Shown in pieces: positions 37,083 to 46,174 of a DNA stretch of 64,000 nt. Within the stretch, counting starts at the first letter, position 1. Every line of letters starts with the position of its first letter. The stretch is from Erythrobacter sp. (GTDB taxonomy: Bacteria > Pseudomonadota > Alphaproteobacteria > Sphingomonadales > Sphingomonadaceae): positions 62,001-126,000 of the forward strand of contig JAMNXO010000004.1 of the NCBI GenBank assembly GCA_023653115.1, written 5' to 3'. The notes under the pieces are model-generated. The model saw only the letters and a program-made list of their open reading frames with translations. It was not told the DNA's origin and ran no database searches. A program made the position numbers and the translations under genes.

Positions 37083-38507
37083 ATGGCCACCCTCGCCGCT
37101 GCCCCGACCCACGAATATGTCATCAAGGACATCGCGCTCGCCCGTTTCGGCCGTGACGAGATCCAGATCGCCGAAACCGAAATGCCCGGCCTGATGGCGC
37201 TGCGCGAGGAATATGGCGCGGCCCAGCCCCTGAAGGGCGCGCGCATCACCGGCTCGCTGCACATGACCATCCAGACCGCGGTGCTGATCGAGACCCTCTT
37301 GGCGCTGGGCGCGGAAGTGCGCTGGGCAACCTGCAACATCTTCTCGACGCAGGACCACGCCGCTGCCGCGATTGCCGAACGCGGCATTCCGGTGTTCGCG
37401 ATCAAGGGCGAGACGCTGGCCGAATACTGGGATTACGTCGGCCGCATCTTCGATTGGGCGACCGAGGACGATCTCGATCTCACCTGCAACATGATCCTCG
37501 ATGATGGCGGCGATGCCACCATGTTCGCCCTGTGGGGCGCGCGCATCGAAGCGGGCGAGGAAATGGGCGAGCCGACCAACGCCGAAGAAATCGAATTCCA
37601 GCGCGCGCTGAAGGCCTTCGTCGCCGCCCGTCCGGGCTACCTCACCAAGACGGTGAAGGCGATCAAGGGCGTTTCGGAAGAAACCACCACCGGCGTGATG
37701 CGGCTCTACCAGATCGCCAAGGCGGGCAAACTCCCGTTCCCGGCGATCAACGTGAACGATTCGGTGACCAAGTCGAAGTTCGACAACCTCTACGGCTGCA
37801 AGGAATCGCTGGTCGACGCGATCCGCCGCGCCACCGACGTGATGCTGGCCGGCAAGGTCGCCTGCGTTGCCGGTTACGGCGATGTCGGCAAGGGTTCGGC
37901 TGCCTCGCTGCGTGATGGCGGCGCCCGCGTGATGGTGACCGAGATCGATCCGATCTGCGCGCTCCAGGCCGCGATGGACGGTTTTGAAGTCGTGACCATG
38001 GAAGACGCCGTGAAGCGCGCTGACATCTTCGTCACCGCCACCGGCAACGAAGACGTGATCACCGCCGACCACATGATGAACATGAAGCCGATGGCGATCG
38101 TCTGCAACATCGGCCACTTCGACAGCGAGATCCAGATTTCGGCGCTCAGCAATTACGACTGGCGCGAAGTCAAGGAAGGCACCGACCTCGTCACCTTCCC
38201 CGATGGCAAGTCGATCATCATCCTCGCCAAGGGCCGTCTGGTGAACCTGGGCTGCGCCACCGGCCACCCGAGCTTCGTGATGAGCGCCAGCTTCACCAAC
38301 CAGACGCTGGCCCAGATCGAACTCTTCACCAAGGCCGACGAATACGACAACGACGTCTATGTGCTGCCCAAGCACCTCGACGAAAAGGTCGCGGCGCTGC
38401 ACCTCGAAAAGCTCGGCGTGAAGCTGACCCAGCTTTCGCCCAAGCAGGCCAGCTATATCGGCGTGCCCGAGGCCGGCCCGTTCAAGCCCGATCACTACCG
38501 TTACTAA
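37083..38507 (+). CDS. ahcY: adenosylhomocysteinase
   Basis: AhcY hydrolyses S-adenosylhomocysteine to adenosine and homocysteine, keeping methylation reactions running. The 474-residue NAD-dependent protein has [33 protein letters not shown], the substrate Lys/Asp block [16 protein letters not shown], the NAD fold [15 protein letters not shown] and the C-terminal DHYRY. ATG 37083, 8 nt after GGAG, is favoured over ATG 37077, which is too close to it. The leader has two small GC hairpins but no SAM or SAH riboswitch that I can recognise. A GC-rich hairpin follows. Confidence 0.95.
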   Translation: MATLAAAPTHEYVIKDIALARFGRDEIQIAETEMPGLMALREEYGAAQPLKGARITGSLHMTIQTAVLIETLLALGAEVRWATCNIFSTQDHAAAAIAERGIPVFAIKGETLAEYWDYVGRIFDWATEDDLDLTCNMILDDGGDATMFALWGARIEAGEEMGEPTNAEEIEFQRALKAFVAARPGYLTKTVKAIKGVSEETTTGVMRLYQIAKAGKLPFPAINVNDSVTKSKFDNLYGCKESLVDAIRRATDVMLAGKVACVAGYGDVGKGSAASLRDGGARVMVTEIDPICALQAAMDGFEVVTMEDAVKRADIFVTATGNEDVITADHMMNMKPMAIVCNIGHFDSEIQISALSNYDWREVKEGTDLVTFPDGKSIIILAKGRLVNLGCATGHPSFVMSASFTNQTLAQIELFTKADEYDNDVYVLPKHLDEKVAALHLEKLGVKLTQLSPKQASYIGVPEAGPFKPDHYRY

Positions 38508-38517
38508 TCGGCTGAAA

Positions 38518-38561
38518 CCGCCCGCTCTGCCCCGTTTTTACACGGGGTTGGGGGCGGGCGG
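38518..38561 (+). terminator. hairpin after ahcY, possible terminator
   Basis: CCGCCCGC (38518-38525) pairs with GCGGGCGG (38554-38561), and an inner CCCCG/CGGGG pair encloses TTTTTACA. No clear T-run follows, so read-through into divL is possible. Confidence 0.5.
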
Positions 38562-38608
38562 GTTCATGCCCGTTGCACTGGCGCGCGTGCGCGCATAGCG
38601 GAGGGGTG

Positions 38609-40969
38609 ATGGAAACGTCTCCGCTTTCGCTTGTGCTGATTGCGCTGGTGCTTGCCGCTTGGGCGGTGGGCGCGGCGCTGGTGGTGCTGCGCGCCAGCCG
38701 CAGCATGAAGCGCGCGCGTGCGCTCAAGGCCACGCTCAAGCGGATGCAAACGCTGCTCGATGTCGCGCCGGCGGTGCCGCTGTTGGTGCGGGTCGACGGG
38801 CGGATCGAAGGGCCGGACAAGCTGGCGCGGCTGCTCGGCCTGACTGCCATGCCGCAATATCTCAGCGAACTGGCCGCCGCGCCCGGTGATCCCAAGGCGG
38901 GCGGGCTGGCGCAAGACCAGCTCGATCAGCTGTGGGCGCGGGTGCAGACCACCCAGAAATCGGCCGCGCCGTTCCGCATGGCGCTCAATCCCCCGGGCTC
39001 GCAGCGCAGCCTTGCGCTCTACGGCACGCTCGCCGATCCGCAGGTCTCGCCCGGCGGGGCGGCGCTGGTATGGGTGTTCGACTTTTCCGAGAGCCACGCC
39101 GAAATGGCGCGCCTGCGGGCTGCCGCCGCGCGGGCGACGGGGGATTTCGCCGCGCTGGTCGGCTTGATCGAGGCTGCGCCGATGCCGATGTGGTTCCGCG
39201 GCAGCGACCTTTCGCTCCAGCTTGTCAATCAGGCCTATGTCGATGCGGTTGGCGCGGGCAGCGCGGACGAGGTGGTGCAGAGCCAGATCGAACTGCTCGA
39301 GCCGGAGGACGGGCGCGCTCCGGCGGAGATCGCGCGCGATACGCTCGCCAGCCAGAACAAGTCCGAACGCCCCGTCGCCGCCACCATCCACGGCGCGCGC
39401 CGCACCTTGCGGGTGAGCGATCTGCCCCTGGGGCGCGAGGGCGTGGCGGGCTATGCGATCGATATCGAGGAGCAGCAGCAGGTCGCGCGCGAATTCCGCG
39501 CCTTCCGCGATGCCCAGCGCGCGCTGCTCGATCAGTTGTCGGTCGGCGTTGCGCAGTTCGATGCCGAGGAACATCTCGTCTTCGCCAACCGCCCGTTCCG
39601 CCGGCTGTTCAGCCTCACCGATGAAGCGATCGAGGCGCGCACCTCGTTCGAACGTTTCCTTGCCGAGGCGCGGGAACGCGGGCGCACACCCGAAGTGCGC
39701 GATTTCCCCGAATGGCGGCGCGAGCGGGCCGGATGGTTCGAGGCGAGCGCCACGCTGGAGGAAGCCTGGCCGCTGCCGGGCGGCACCCACCTGCGCATCG
39801 TTGCCCAGCCGCTGCCCGACGGCGGGCTGGTGCTGATCGCCGAGGACCGCACCGAAAGCCTCGCGCTGTCGGCCGTGCGCGACACCTTGCTGCGCACCCG
39901 CACCGCCACGCTCGACAGTCTGTTCGAGGCGCTGGCGATCTTTGCCCCCGATGGCTCGGTGCAGCTGTGGAACCGCAGCTTTGCCGGCACCTGGGGGCTG
40001 ACGCCCGAACTGCTTGACCGGCACCCCAGCGCCGATGAATTGCTGAGTGCGATCGGGCGCAATCTGGTGCGCCCGGAAGAAGCCGGGCTGATTGGCGCGG
40101 CGGTGCGCGCAGCCACGCTCGACCGCCGCGAAAAGGGCGGGCAGGTCGATCTGGCGGACGGGCGCACGCTGCGCTTTGCCGGGATCCCGCTGCCTGATGG
40201 CAATGGCTTGCTGACGGTGCTCGATATCACCGCCTCGCAAAAGGCCGAGCAGGCCCTGCGCGAACGCGCCGAGGCGCTGGACGAGGCCAATGCGGTCAAG
40301 GCGCGGTTCCTCGCCAATATGTCCTATGAATTCCGCACGCCCCTGACGACAATCGGCGGCTATGCCGAGCTGCTGAAATCGGGCGCGGCGGCTGATCCGG
40401 CGGCGGCGGGCGAATATGTCGATGCTATCCTCAGCGCGGTCGAGCGGCTGACCGAGCAGGTCGAAAATGTGCTCGATCTGTCGCAGAGCGAGGCGGGGTT
40501 GCTGCCGATCCGGAAGGAGCGCCTCGATCTGCTCGAATTCCTCACCCTGCTGGTGCGCGAACGCGAGGCGGCCATCATTGCGGCGGGGTTGAGCCTTGAT
40601 CTCAAGGGCCGGCGCGGGCGGGTGATCGACGGCGATCCGCGCCAGCTGGGCCGCGCTTTCGGCAATCTTATCGACAACGCCATCGCCGGAACGCCCGATG
40701 GTGGGCGGATCGTGATCGAGATCAGGAAGGCGCCGGACGGGGCGGATTACGGGATCGAGCTTGGCATTGCCGACAATGGCAAGGGCATGAGCTCGCAGGA
40801 GCTTGCACGGGCGATGGGCGGGCTGAAGCCGGGCAGCGAAACCGCGCCCGAACGCCGCACCGGCCTTGGCATCCCGCTCGCGCGCCAGCTGATCGAGGCG
40901 CATGACGGCACGCTGGAGATCGTCAGCCGCAAGGGCGCAGGCACCACCGCGACGATCAGGCTGCCGTGA
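38609..40969 (+). CDS. divL: DivL-like cell-cycle kinase homologue with Tyr in place of the phospho-His
   Basis: A 786-residue histidine-kinase-family protein with one N-terminal membrane segment (about residues 5-25), several PAS-like regions, a HisKA dimerisation domain and a C-terminal ATPase. At the phosphoacceptor position the motif reads FLANMSYEFRTPL: Tyr573 stands where kinases have His. The ATPase boxes are present (NLIDNAIAG near residue 686, IADNGKGMS, TGLGIPLARQL). This Tyr substitution and architecture match Caulobacter DivL, a regulator of CckA and CtrA. It precedes tsaE. Orthology is inferred from the Tyr and domain order. Confidence 0.85.
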   Translation: METSPLSLVLIALVLAAWAVGAALVVLRASRSMKRARALKATLKRMQTLLDVAPAVPLLVRVDGRIEGPDKLARLLGLTAMPQYLSELAAAPGDPKAGGLAQDQLDQLWARVQTTQKSAAPFRMALNPPGSQRSLALYGTLADPQVSPGGAALVWVFDFSESHAEMARLRAAAARATGDFAALVGLIEAAPMPMWFRGSDLSLQLVNQAYVDAVGAGSADEVVQSQIELLEPEDGRAPAEIARDTLASQNKSERPVAATIHGARRTLRVSDLPLGREGVAGYAIDIEEQQQVAREFRAFRDAQRALLDQLSVGVAQFDAEEHLVFANRPFRRLFSLTDEAIEARTSFERFLAEARERGRTPEVRDFPEWRRERAGWFEASATLEEAWPLPGGTHLRIVAQPLPDGGLVLIAEDRTESLALSAVRDTLLRTRTATLDSLFEALAIFAPDGSVQLWNRSFAGTWGLTPELLDRHPSADELLSAIGRNLVRPEEAGLIGAAVRAATLDRREKGGQVDLADGRTLRFAGIPLPDGNGLLTVLDITASQKAEQALRERAEALDEANAVKARFLANMSYEFRTPLTTIGGYAELLKSGAAADPAAAGEYVDAILSAVERLTEQVENVLDLSQSEAGLLPIRKERLDLLEFLTLLVREREAAIIAAGLSLDLKGRRGRVIDGDPRQLGRAFGNLIDNAIAGTPDGGRIVIEIRKAPDGADYGIELGIADNGKGMSSQELARAMGGLKPGSETAPERRTGLGIPLARQLIEAHDGTLEIVSRKGAGTTATIRLP

Positions 40970-40982
40970 GAGGCCGTCTGCC

Positions 40983-41447
40983 GTGAACGAGGCGCGCGAA
41001 GCCCTGCCCGATCTGGCTGCGATGGCGGACTATGGCGCGCGCATCGCCGCGCGGCTGCGGGCAGGCGATGTCGTCGCGTTGACCGGCGGGCTGGGGGCGG
41101 GCAAGACCACGCTGGCGCGCGCGATCCTTGCCGCGTTGGGCCACGCCGGCGAAGTGCCATCGCCCACCTTCACCATCATCGAAACTTATGACGCCCCGCC
41201 GCTGCGCCTTGCGGCGGTGCACGCCGATTTCTACCGGCTCGAACACCCATCCGAACTCGCCGAGATCGGGCTTGATGATTACCGCGAGGGCGCCGTGCTG
41301 CTGGCCGAGTGGCCCGATCACGCGGGCGGCTTTACGCACGAGGCGGGATGTCTTGAAATCCTGCTCGAACCGGCCGGAGAAAGCGGGGAAGGCGGACGGA
41401 TTGCGATTGCCCGCGGGGGCGCGGATTGGGTAGGGCGGATGCCATGA
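40983..41447 (+). CDS. tsaE: tRNA threonylcarbamoyladenosine biosynthesis protein TsaE
   Basis: TsaE is the ATPase needed for t6A modification of tRNAs reading ANN codons. The 154-residue protein has Walker A GGLGAGKTTLARAI, SPTFTIIETYD and HADFYRLEHPSELAEIGLDDY, followed by EGAVLLAEWPDHA, all family hallmarks. GTG 40983 is chosen, 14 nt after the divL stop. Its stop overlaps the amgK start as ATGA. Confidence 0.93.
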   Translation: MNEAREALPDLAAMADYGARIAARLRAGDVVALTGGLGAGKTTLARAILAALGHAGEVPSPTFTIIETYDAPPLRLAAVHADFYRLEHPSELAEIGLDDYREGAVLLAEWPDHAGGFTHEAGCLEILLEPAGESGEGGRIAIARGGADWVGRMP

Positions 41448-42433
41448 GCCAGCTTCCCCAAGGTCTTGCCGATTTTGTTGCCCGCGCAGGTTGGGCCGAT
41501 GCCGCCGTCGCCCCGCTGCCCGGCGATGCCTCGTTCCGGCGCTATTTCCGCTTGCTGCGCGACGGCGGCGAATCGGCGATGCTGATGCACGCGCCCCCGC
41601 CGCATGAAGACCCCGCGCCGTTCCTCGGCGTGGCGCGCTGGCTGTCGGACAACGGCCTGCGCGCGCCCGCCATCCTTGCAGAGGAGGCAGGCGAGGGCTG
41701 GGTGCTGACCGAGGATTTCGGCAATGACCGGATGCGCGACTGGCTCGATCTGAACCCCGCGCACGAACGCGCCGCCTATGAAGCCGCGGTCGAGGCGCTG
41801 GTCGCGCTCCACCGCGTTCCGGCAGGGCCTTTTGCGCCCTATGACATGGCGGTTTACGCGCGCGAGGCGGCGCTGCTGACCGAGTGGTATTGCCCGGCGC
41901 AGGGGCTTGCGGTGGACGTGGCCGGCTATGCAGCGGCGTGGGAAGAAGCGCTCGCACCTATGCTCGCGCGCCAGAACCCCGGGGTTACGGTGCTGCGCGA
42001 TTATCACGCCGAGAATATCATGCTGCTCGGCGGGCAGCCCGGCACGCCGCAAGGGCTGATCGACTTTCAGGACGCGCTGGTCGGCCATCCGGCCTATGAT
42101 CTCGTCTCGCTGCTGCAGGATGCGCGGCGCGACGTTTCGGAAGATCTCGAAACCGCGATGCTGCTCCACTACGCGCATCACGCCGGCGTGGCGGACGAGG
42201 AGTTTCTCGCCGATTACGCCCGGCTCGGCGCGCAGCGGAACGCCAAGATTGTCGGCATTTTCACCCGGCTTGACCGGCGCGATGGCAAGCCGCGCTATCT
42301 CGGCATGATCCCGCGCGTGTGGGATGCGCTCGAACGCGATCTGGCGCATCCGGCGCTGGAGCCCGTGGCGCGCTGGTTCGACGCCAATATCCCTGCCACG
42401 CTGCGCTTTGCCCGCGGAGCCTTTGCGGCATGA
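41444..42433 (+). CDS. amgK: N-acetylmuramate/N-acetylglucosamine kinase AmgK (aminoglycoside phosphotransferase fold)
   Basis: AmgK phosphorylates the anomeric carbon of N-acetylmuramate recovered from peptidoglycan. The 329-residue protein has the kinase-like fold: GDASFRRYFRL at the nucleotide loop, a catalytic loop VLRDYHAENIMLLGG and the metal-binding IDFQDALVGHPAYDLVSLLQDARR. Identity as AmgK rather than another APH-fold kinase rests on the coupled murU gene directly downstream, the pairing known in Pseudomonas and Caulobacter. ATG 41444 overlaps the tsaE stop. Confidence 0.88.
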   Translation: MSQLPQGLADFVARAGWADAAVAPLPGDASFRRYFRLLRDGGESAMLMHAPPPHEDPAPFLGVARWLSDNGLRAPAILAEEAGEGWVLTEDFGNDRMRDWLDLNPAHERAAYEAAVEALVALHRVPAGPFAPYDMAVYAREAALLTEWYCPAQGLAVDVAGYAAAWEEALAPMLARQNPGVTVLRDYHAENIMLLGGQPGTPQGLIDFQDALVGHPAYDLVSLLQDARRDVSEDLETAMLLHYAHHAGVADEEFLADYARLGAQRNAKIVGIFTRLDRRDGKPRYLGMIPRVWDALERDLAHPALEPVARWFDANIPATLRFARGAFAA

Positions 42434-43152
42434 GCGGCATTCCACTTGCCTCCGACACCGCGATGGTGCTGGCTGCCGGGCTGGGCAAGCGGATGCGTCC
42501 GCTCACCGCCAGCCAGCCCAAGCCGCTGGTGCGGGTGGCGGGTAAGCCGCTGATCGATCACGCGCTGGACCGGCTGGCCGAAGCGGGCGTGGCGAAGGCG
42601 GTGGTCAACGTCCATTATCTCGCCGATGCGCTGGAGGCCCATGTTACGGCCCGCAGCGCGCCGCAGGTGACCGTATCGGACGAACGCGCGCTGCTGCTCG
42701 AAACCGGCGGCGGGATGATCAAGGCCAGGGCGCATTTGCCCGATCCGTTCTTCGCCTTGAACGCCGACAACATCTGGCTCGACGGCCCTAATACGGCCTT
42801 TGCCGAGCTGTCGCGGCGCTGGGATCCGGCGCAGATGGATGCGCTGCTGCTGCTGGTGCCGCACGTGCGTGCGGTCAATTTCCACGGGCCGGGCGATTTC
42901 CACATGGACCCGAACGGTCTGCTCTCGCGGCGCCGCGACGGGCGGATTGCGCCGTTTATCTACACCGGCATCCAGCTCGTCTCGCACCGCCTGCTGCGCG
43001 ATGCGCCGGAAGGGGCATTCTCGACCAACATCCTGTGGAACCGCGCGATTGCCGAAGGGCGGCTTTATGGCCTCTCGTTTGGCGGGCTGTGGTTCGAGGT
43101 CGGCACGCCGCAGGCAATCCGCCCGACCGAGGAGGCGCTGCTGGGTGGCTGA
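42430..43152 (+). CDS. murU: N-acetylmuramate-1-phosphate uridylyltransferase MurU
   Basis: MurU makes UDP-MurNAc from MurNAc-1-phosphate, bypassing de novo synthesis and the fosfomycin target. The 240-residue nucleotidyltransferase has the pyrophosphorylase signature LAAGLGKRMRPLTASQPKPLV, an NVHYLADALEAHV block, an ETGGGMIKARAHL segment, and Asp in NADNIWLDG for metal binding. It overlaps amgK (ATGA) and the addB start (8 nt). Confidence 0.9.
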   Translation: MSGIPLASDTAMVLAAGLGKRMRPLTASQPKPLVRVAGKPLIDHALDRLAEAGVAKAVVNVHYLADALEAHVTARSAPQVTVSDERALLLETGGGMIKARAHLPDPFFALNADNIWLDGPNTAFAELSRRWDPAQMDALLLLVPHVRAVNFHGPGDFHMDPNGLLSRRRDGRIAPFIYTGIQLVSHRLLRDAPEGAFSTNILWNRAIAEGRLYGLSFGGLWFEVGTPQAIRPTEEALLGG

Positions 43153-46100
43153 TCCGCGCCGCAGCGGCCCGCTGGTCTACTCCATCGCGGCGCATCGCGG
43201 CTTTGCCGATGCGCTGGTGGCGGGGCTGGTGCCACGTTACCGCGAGCCCGGTTTCGGTCTTGCCCGACTGACGCTGCTGGTGCCCTCGAGCCGGGCGGCG
43301 CGCATCTTGTCCGAAGCCTTCATCCGCCATGCGGGCGAGAACGGCGAGGGCGGGCTGTTGATGCCGCGCATGATTGCGGTGGGGGATCTTGATCTCGACG
43401 AGAAACTCGGCGCGGCGCTCGATCCGCTGGGCGCGGCCGATATTCCGCCGGCCAGCGATCCTGTGGCGCGCTGGCTCACGCTTGACCGGCTGATTGCCGA
43501 GGAGCGCGCCGCTGAAGGCATGGAGCCGCTGCCGGGCCGCGCGCGGCTCAATCTGGCGCGAGAAATGGCGCGGACGATGGACCGGCTGCTGGTCGAGGAA
43601 AAGGCGCCCGAAGACCTGTGGTCTGAACCGGTGCTCGATCAGCTTGGCGGGCTGGCGGTCCATTGGCAGCACGCGATCCGCCTGTTTGCGCGGGTCAATG
43701 CCCGCTGGCAGGCCGAGCTGGCCGAGCGCGGGCAGATCGATGCGCCCACCCGCCGCAACTGGCTGTTCGATCGCGCCGCGCGCCGCTGGAAAGACACGCC
43801 GCCGCCGCATCCGGTGGTCGCCGCCGGGGTCACCAGCGCATCGCCTGCTTTGGCGCGGTTGCTCAGAGTAATCGCCGGGATGCCCGAAGGCGCGGTGGTG
43901 CTGCCCGATCTCGATCTGGCGATGGATGATGCGGCATGGGACGAATTGGGGCGCGCTGGGGCGTCCGATACGCCCGATGGGCCGGTGTTCGGGGCCGAGG
44001 ATGCGCTCACCCACCCGCAATATCACCTCAAGCTGTTGCTCAACCGCATGGGCGTGAACCGCGCGGAAGTGCAGCCGTGGCACCGGCGCGGGATATCCGC
44101 TGCCGAGCCCGCGCGCAGCCGCGCGATTTCCTCGCTGTTTCTCCCACCGCAGGCGAGCCGCACCTGGGCCAAGCTCGACGCGGCGGACCGGCGGCTGACT
44201 GGCGTGCGGCTGATGAGCAGCGCGACCATCGAGGAAGAAGCGCAGGCGATCGCCCTGCTGGTGCGCGCGGCGCTGGAGCAGTCGGAGAAGCGCATTGCCG
44301 TGGTCACTGCCGATCGCGGGCTGGCGCGGCGGGTGGTGCAGCATTGCGAACGCTGGAACATCGCGGCTGATGACAGCGCGGGCCGTCCGCTGACGCTGAC
44401 GCCTGCGGGGCGGCTTCTGGGCCTGCTGGCCGATATCGCCGCGCATGGCCCCGATCCGGCCAATCTGGTCGCGGCGTTCGGCCATCCACTGGTGCGCGCT
44501 TGGGACAATGACGCGCGCCGCGCTTGGCTCTCGGGCCTGCGCGCCTTTGATCGCGAACTGCGCGGACCGTCGCCTGCGCCCGGCATGGAGCCGCTGCGCA
44601 AGGCGGCTGACGAGGCCAAGGTGTCAGACTGGTGGGCCGAGGCCGAGGCGCTGATTACGCCGCTTGTCGGTTGGCCTGCGCAGATCGCGCTTGCCGATGC
44701 GCTGACCCGGCTGGCCGCGGTGGCCGAGGATTTCGCCCGCACCGCGGTGTGGGAACGCGAGGACGGGCGCGCGCTTGGCACCATGATCGAGGAATTGCGC
44801 GGTCAGGCGCAGGCGATGGGCACGCTGGTGGAGGCGGCCGACATCGCTGGCGTGCTGCGCGATGCGATGGACGAAGTGGCAGTGCGCCCGGGCTATGGCG
44901 GCCACCCGCGCGTCGCCATCTACGGCTTGCTTGAAGCGCGCATGGCGCGGGCCGATCTGGTGATCTGCGGCGGATTGAACGAAGGCAGCTGGCCCCAGCC
45001 GCCCGGAGCTGACGCACTGCTCGCGCCGGCGATCCTGCGCGCGCTCGGCGTGCCGGGGGCCGAGTTCCGCATCGGCCTTGCTGCGCACGACCTCGCCGGT
45101 GCGATGGGCGCGCCCGAGGTGGTGCTGAGCCGGTCGCTGCGGGATGCCGAGGGGCCAACGCTGCCGTCGCGCTTCCTGCTGCGGGCCATGGCGCTGCTGG
45201 GCAATGATCTCGACAAGGAGCACCGCGAGACCGCGATTCCCGCCTTGCTCCCGCATCTCGACCGGCAGCGACCGGCGGCGGACGAATATCCGCGCCCCGC
45301 GCCCGATCCCGCGCCCAACTTGCGCGATGTGGTGATCCGGGTGACCGCGCTCGACCGGTTGCTGGGCGATCCCTACCAGTTCTACGCGCAGGCGATCCTT
45401 GATCTGCGGCGGCTCGATCCGCTCGCCACCGATCCCTTCAGCGATCCGGCGCTGCGCGGCACGCTGGTGCACGACATTCTTGACCAGTGGCACAAGGCCA
45501 AAGCGGCGGACCCGGGCCTTGCACTCGCGCCCTTTGCCACAGCCCATTTCGCCGCCGCGCGCGTCCATCCGCTGTTCCGCGCGCTGTGGCAGCCGCGCCT
45601 GATCGCGGTGCTTGAACGCTTCGAACAATGGATCGCCGAGGACGCCGCCGAGGGCCGCACGTTAGTGGCGAGCGAGATCGACGGCGAAATGATCTTCGAC
45701 GGGGTGAAGGTGAAGGGCCGGGCTGACCGGATCGACCGTCTGGCGGACGGCAGCCTCGCCATCGTCGATTACAAGACCGGCCGCGTGCCGAGCAAGGCGG
45801 AGGTCGCGGCGGGCTATGCGCTGCAATTGGGGCTGCTCGGGTTGATCGCGCAGGAGGGCGGCTTTGCCAGCGAAGGCGTGCCGGCGGGCGCTGCGAGCGA
45901 ATTTGAATACTGGTCGTTCGGCAAGAAGGATGGCGAATTCGGCAAGCGCGAGAAGCCGATGAAGGTCGGCAGGGCCACATCCGGTCTCTTGCCCGAGGAG
46001 TTCCTGCCGCATCACAGCGACAAGCTGGCCGAGGCGATCAGGCGCTTCATCAAGGGCACCGATCCCTTCAAGGCTCGCGAAAATCCCGATTACAAGGGCT

Positions 46101-46174
46101 ACACCGATTTCGATCAGCTGATGCGGCTGGAGGAATGGCTCGTGCGCCTCACCGGCCCGGAGGAGGGCGCATGA
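43145..46174 (+). CDS. addB: double-strand break repair protein AddB
   Basis: AddB is the partner of AddA in the alphaproteobacterial helicase-nuclease that resects DNA ends for RecA loading. The 1009-residue protein has an inactivated-helicase-like core (ICGGLNEGSWPQPPGADALLAP is a family block) and a C-terminal RecB-type nuclease with GRADRIDRLADGSLAIVDYKTGR, containing the Asp-Lys metal motif. The GTG at 43145, inside the end of murU, starts a VADPRRSGPLVYSIAAHRGFAD-like N terminus that fits the family. addA follows with an ATGA overlap. Confidence 0.92.
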   Translation: MADPRRSGPLVYSIAAHRGFADALVAGLVPRYREPGFGLARLTLLVPSSRAARILSEAFIRHAGENGEGGLLMPRMIAVGDLDLDEKLGAALDPLGAADIPPASDPVARWLTLDRLIAEERAAEGMEPLPGRARLNLAREMARTMDRLLVEEKAPEDLWSEPVLDQLGGLAVHWQHAIRLFARVNARWQAELAERGQIDAPTRRNWLFDRAARRWKDTPPPHPVVAAGVTSASPALARLLRVIAGMPEGAVVLPDLDLAMDDAAWDELGRAGASDTPDGPVFGAEDALTHPQYHLKLLLNRMGVNRAEVQPWHRRGISAAEPARSRAISSLFLPPQASRTWAKLDAADRRLTGVRLMSSATIEEEAQAIALLVRAALEQSEKRIAVVTADRGLARRVVQHCERWNIAADDSAGRPLTLTPAGRLLGLLADIAAHGPDPANLVAAFGHPLVRAWDNDARRAWLSGLRAFDRELRGPSPAPGMEPLRKAADEAKVSDWWAEAEALITPLVGWPAQIALADALTRLAAVAEDFARTAVWEREDGRALGTMIEELRGQAQAMGTLVEAADIAGVLRDAMDEVAVRPGYGGHPRVAIYGLLEARMARADLVICGGLNEGSWPQPPGADALLAPAILRALGVPGAEFRIGLAAHDLAGAMGAPEVVLSRSLRDAEGPTLPSRFLLRAMALLGNDLDKEHRETAIPALLPHLDRQRPAADEYPRPAPDPAPNLRDVVIRVTALDRLLGDPYQFYAQAILDLRRLDPLATDPFSDPALRGTLVHDILDQWHKAKAADPGLALAPFATAHFAAARVHPLFRALWQPRLIAVLERFEQWIAEDAAEGRTLVASEIDGEMIFDGVKVKGRADRIDRLADGSLAIVDYKTGRVPSKAEVAAGYALQLGLLGLIAQEGGFASEGVPAGAASEFEYWSFGKKDGEFGKREKPMKVGRATSGLLPEEFLPHHSDKLAEAIRRFIKGTDPFKARENPDYKGYTDFDQLMRLEEWLVRLTGPEEGA

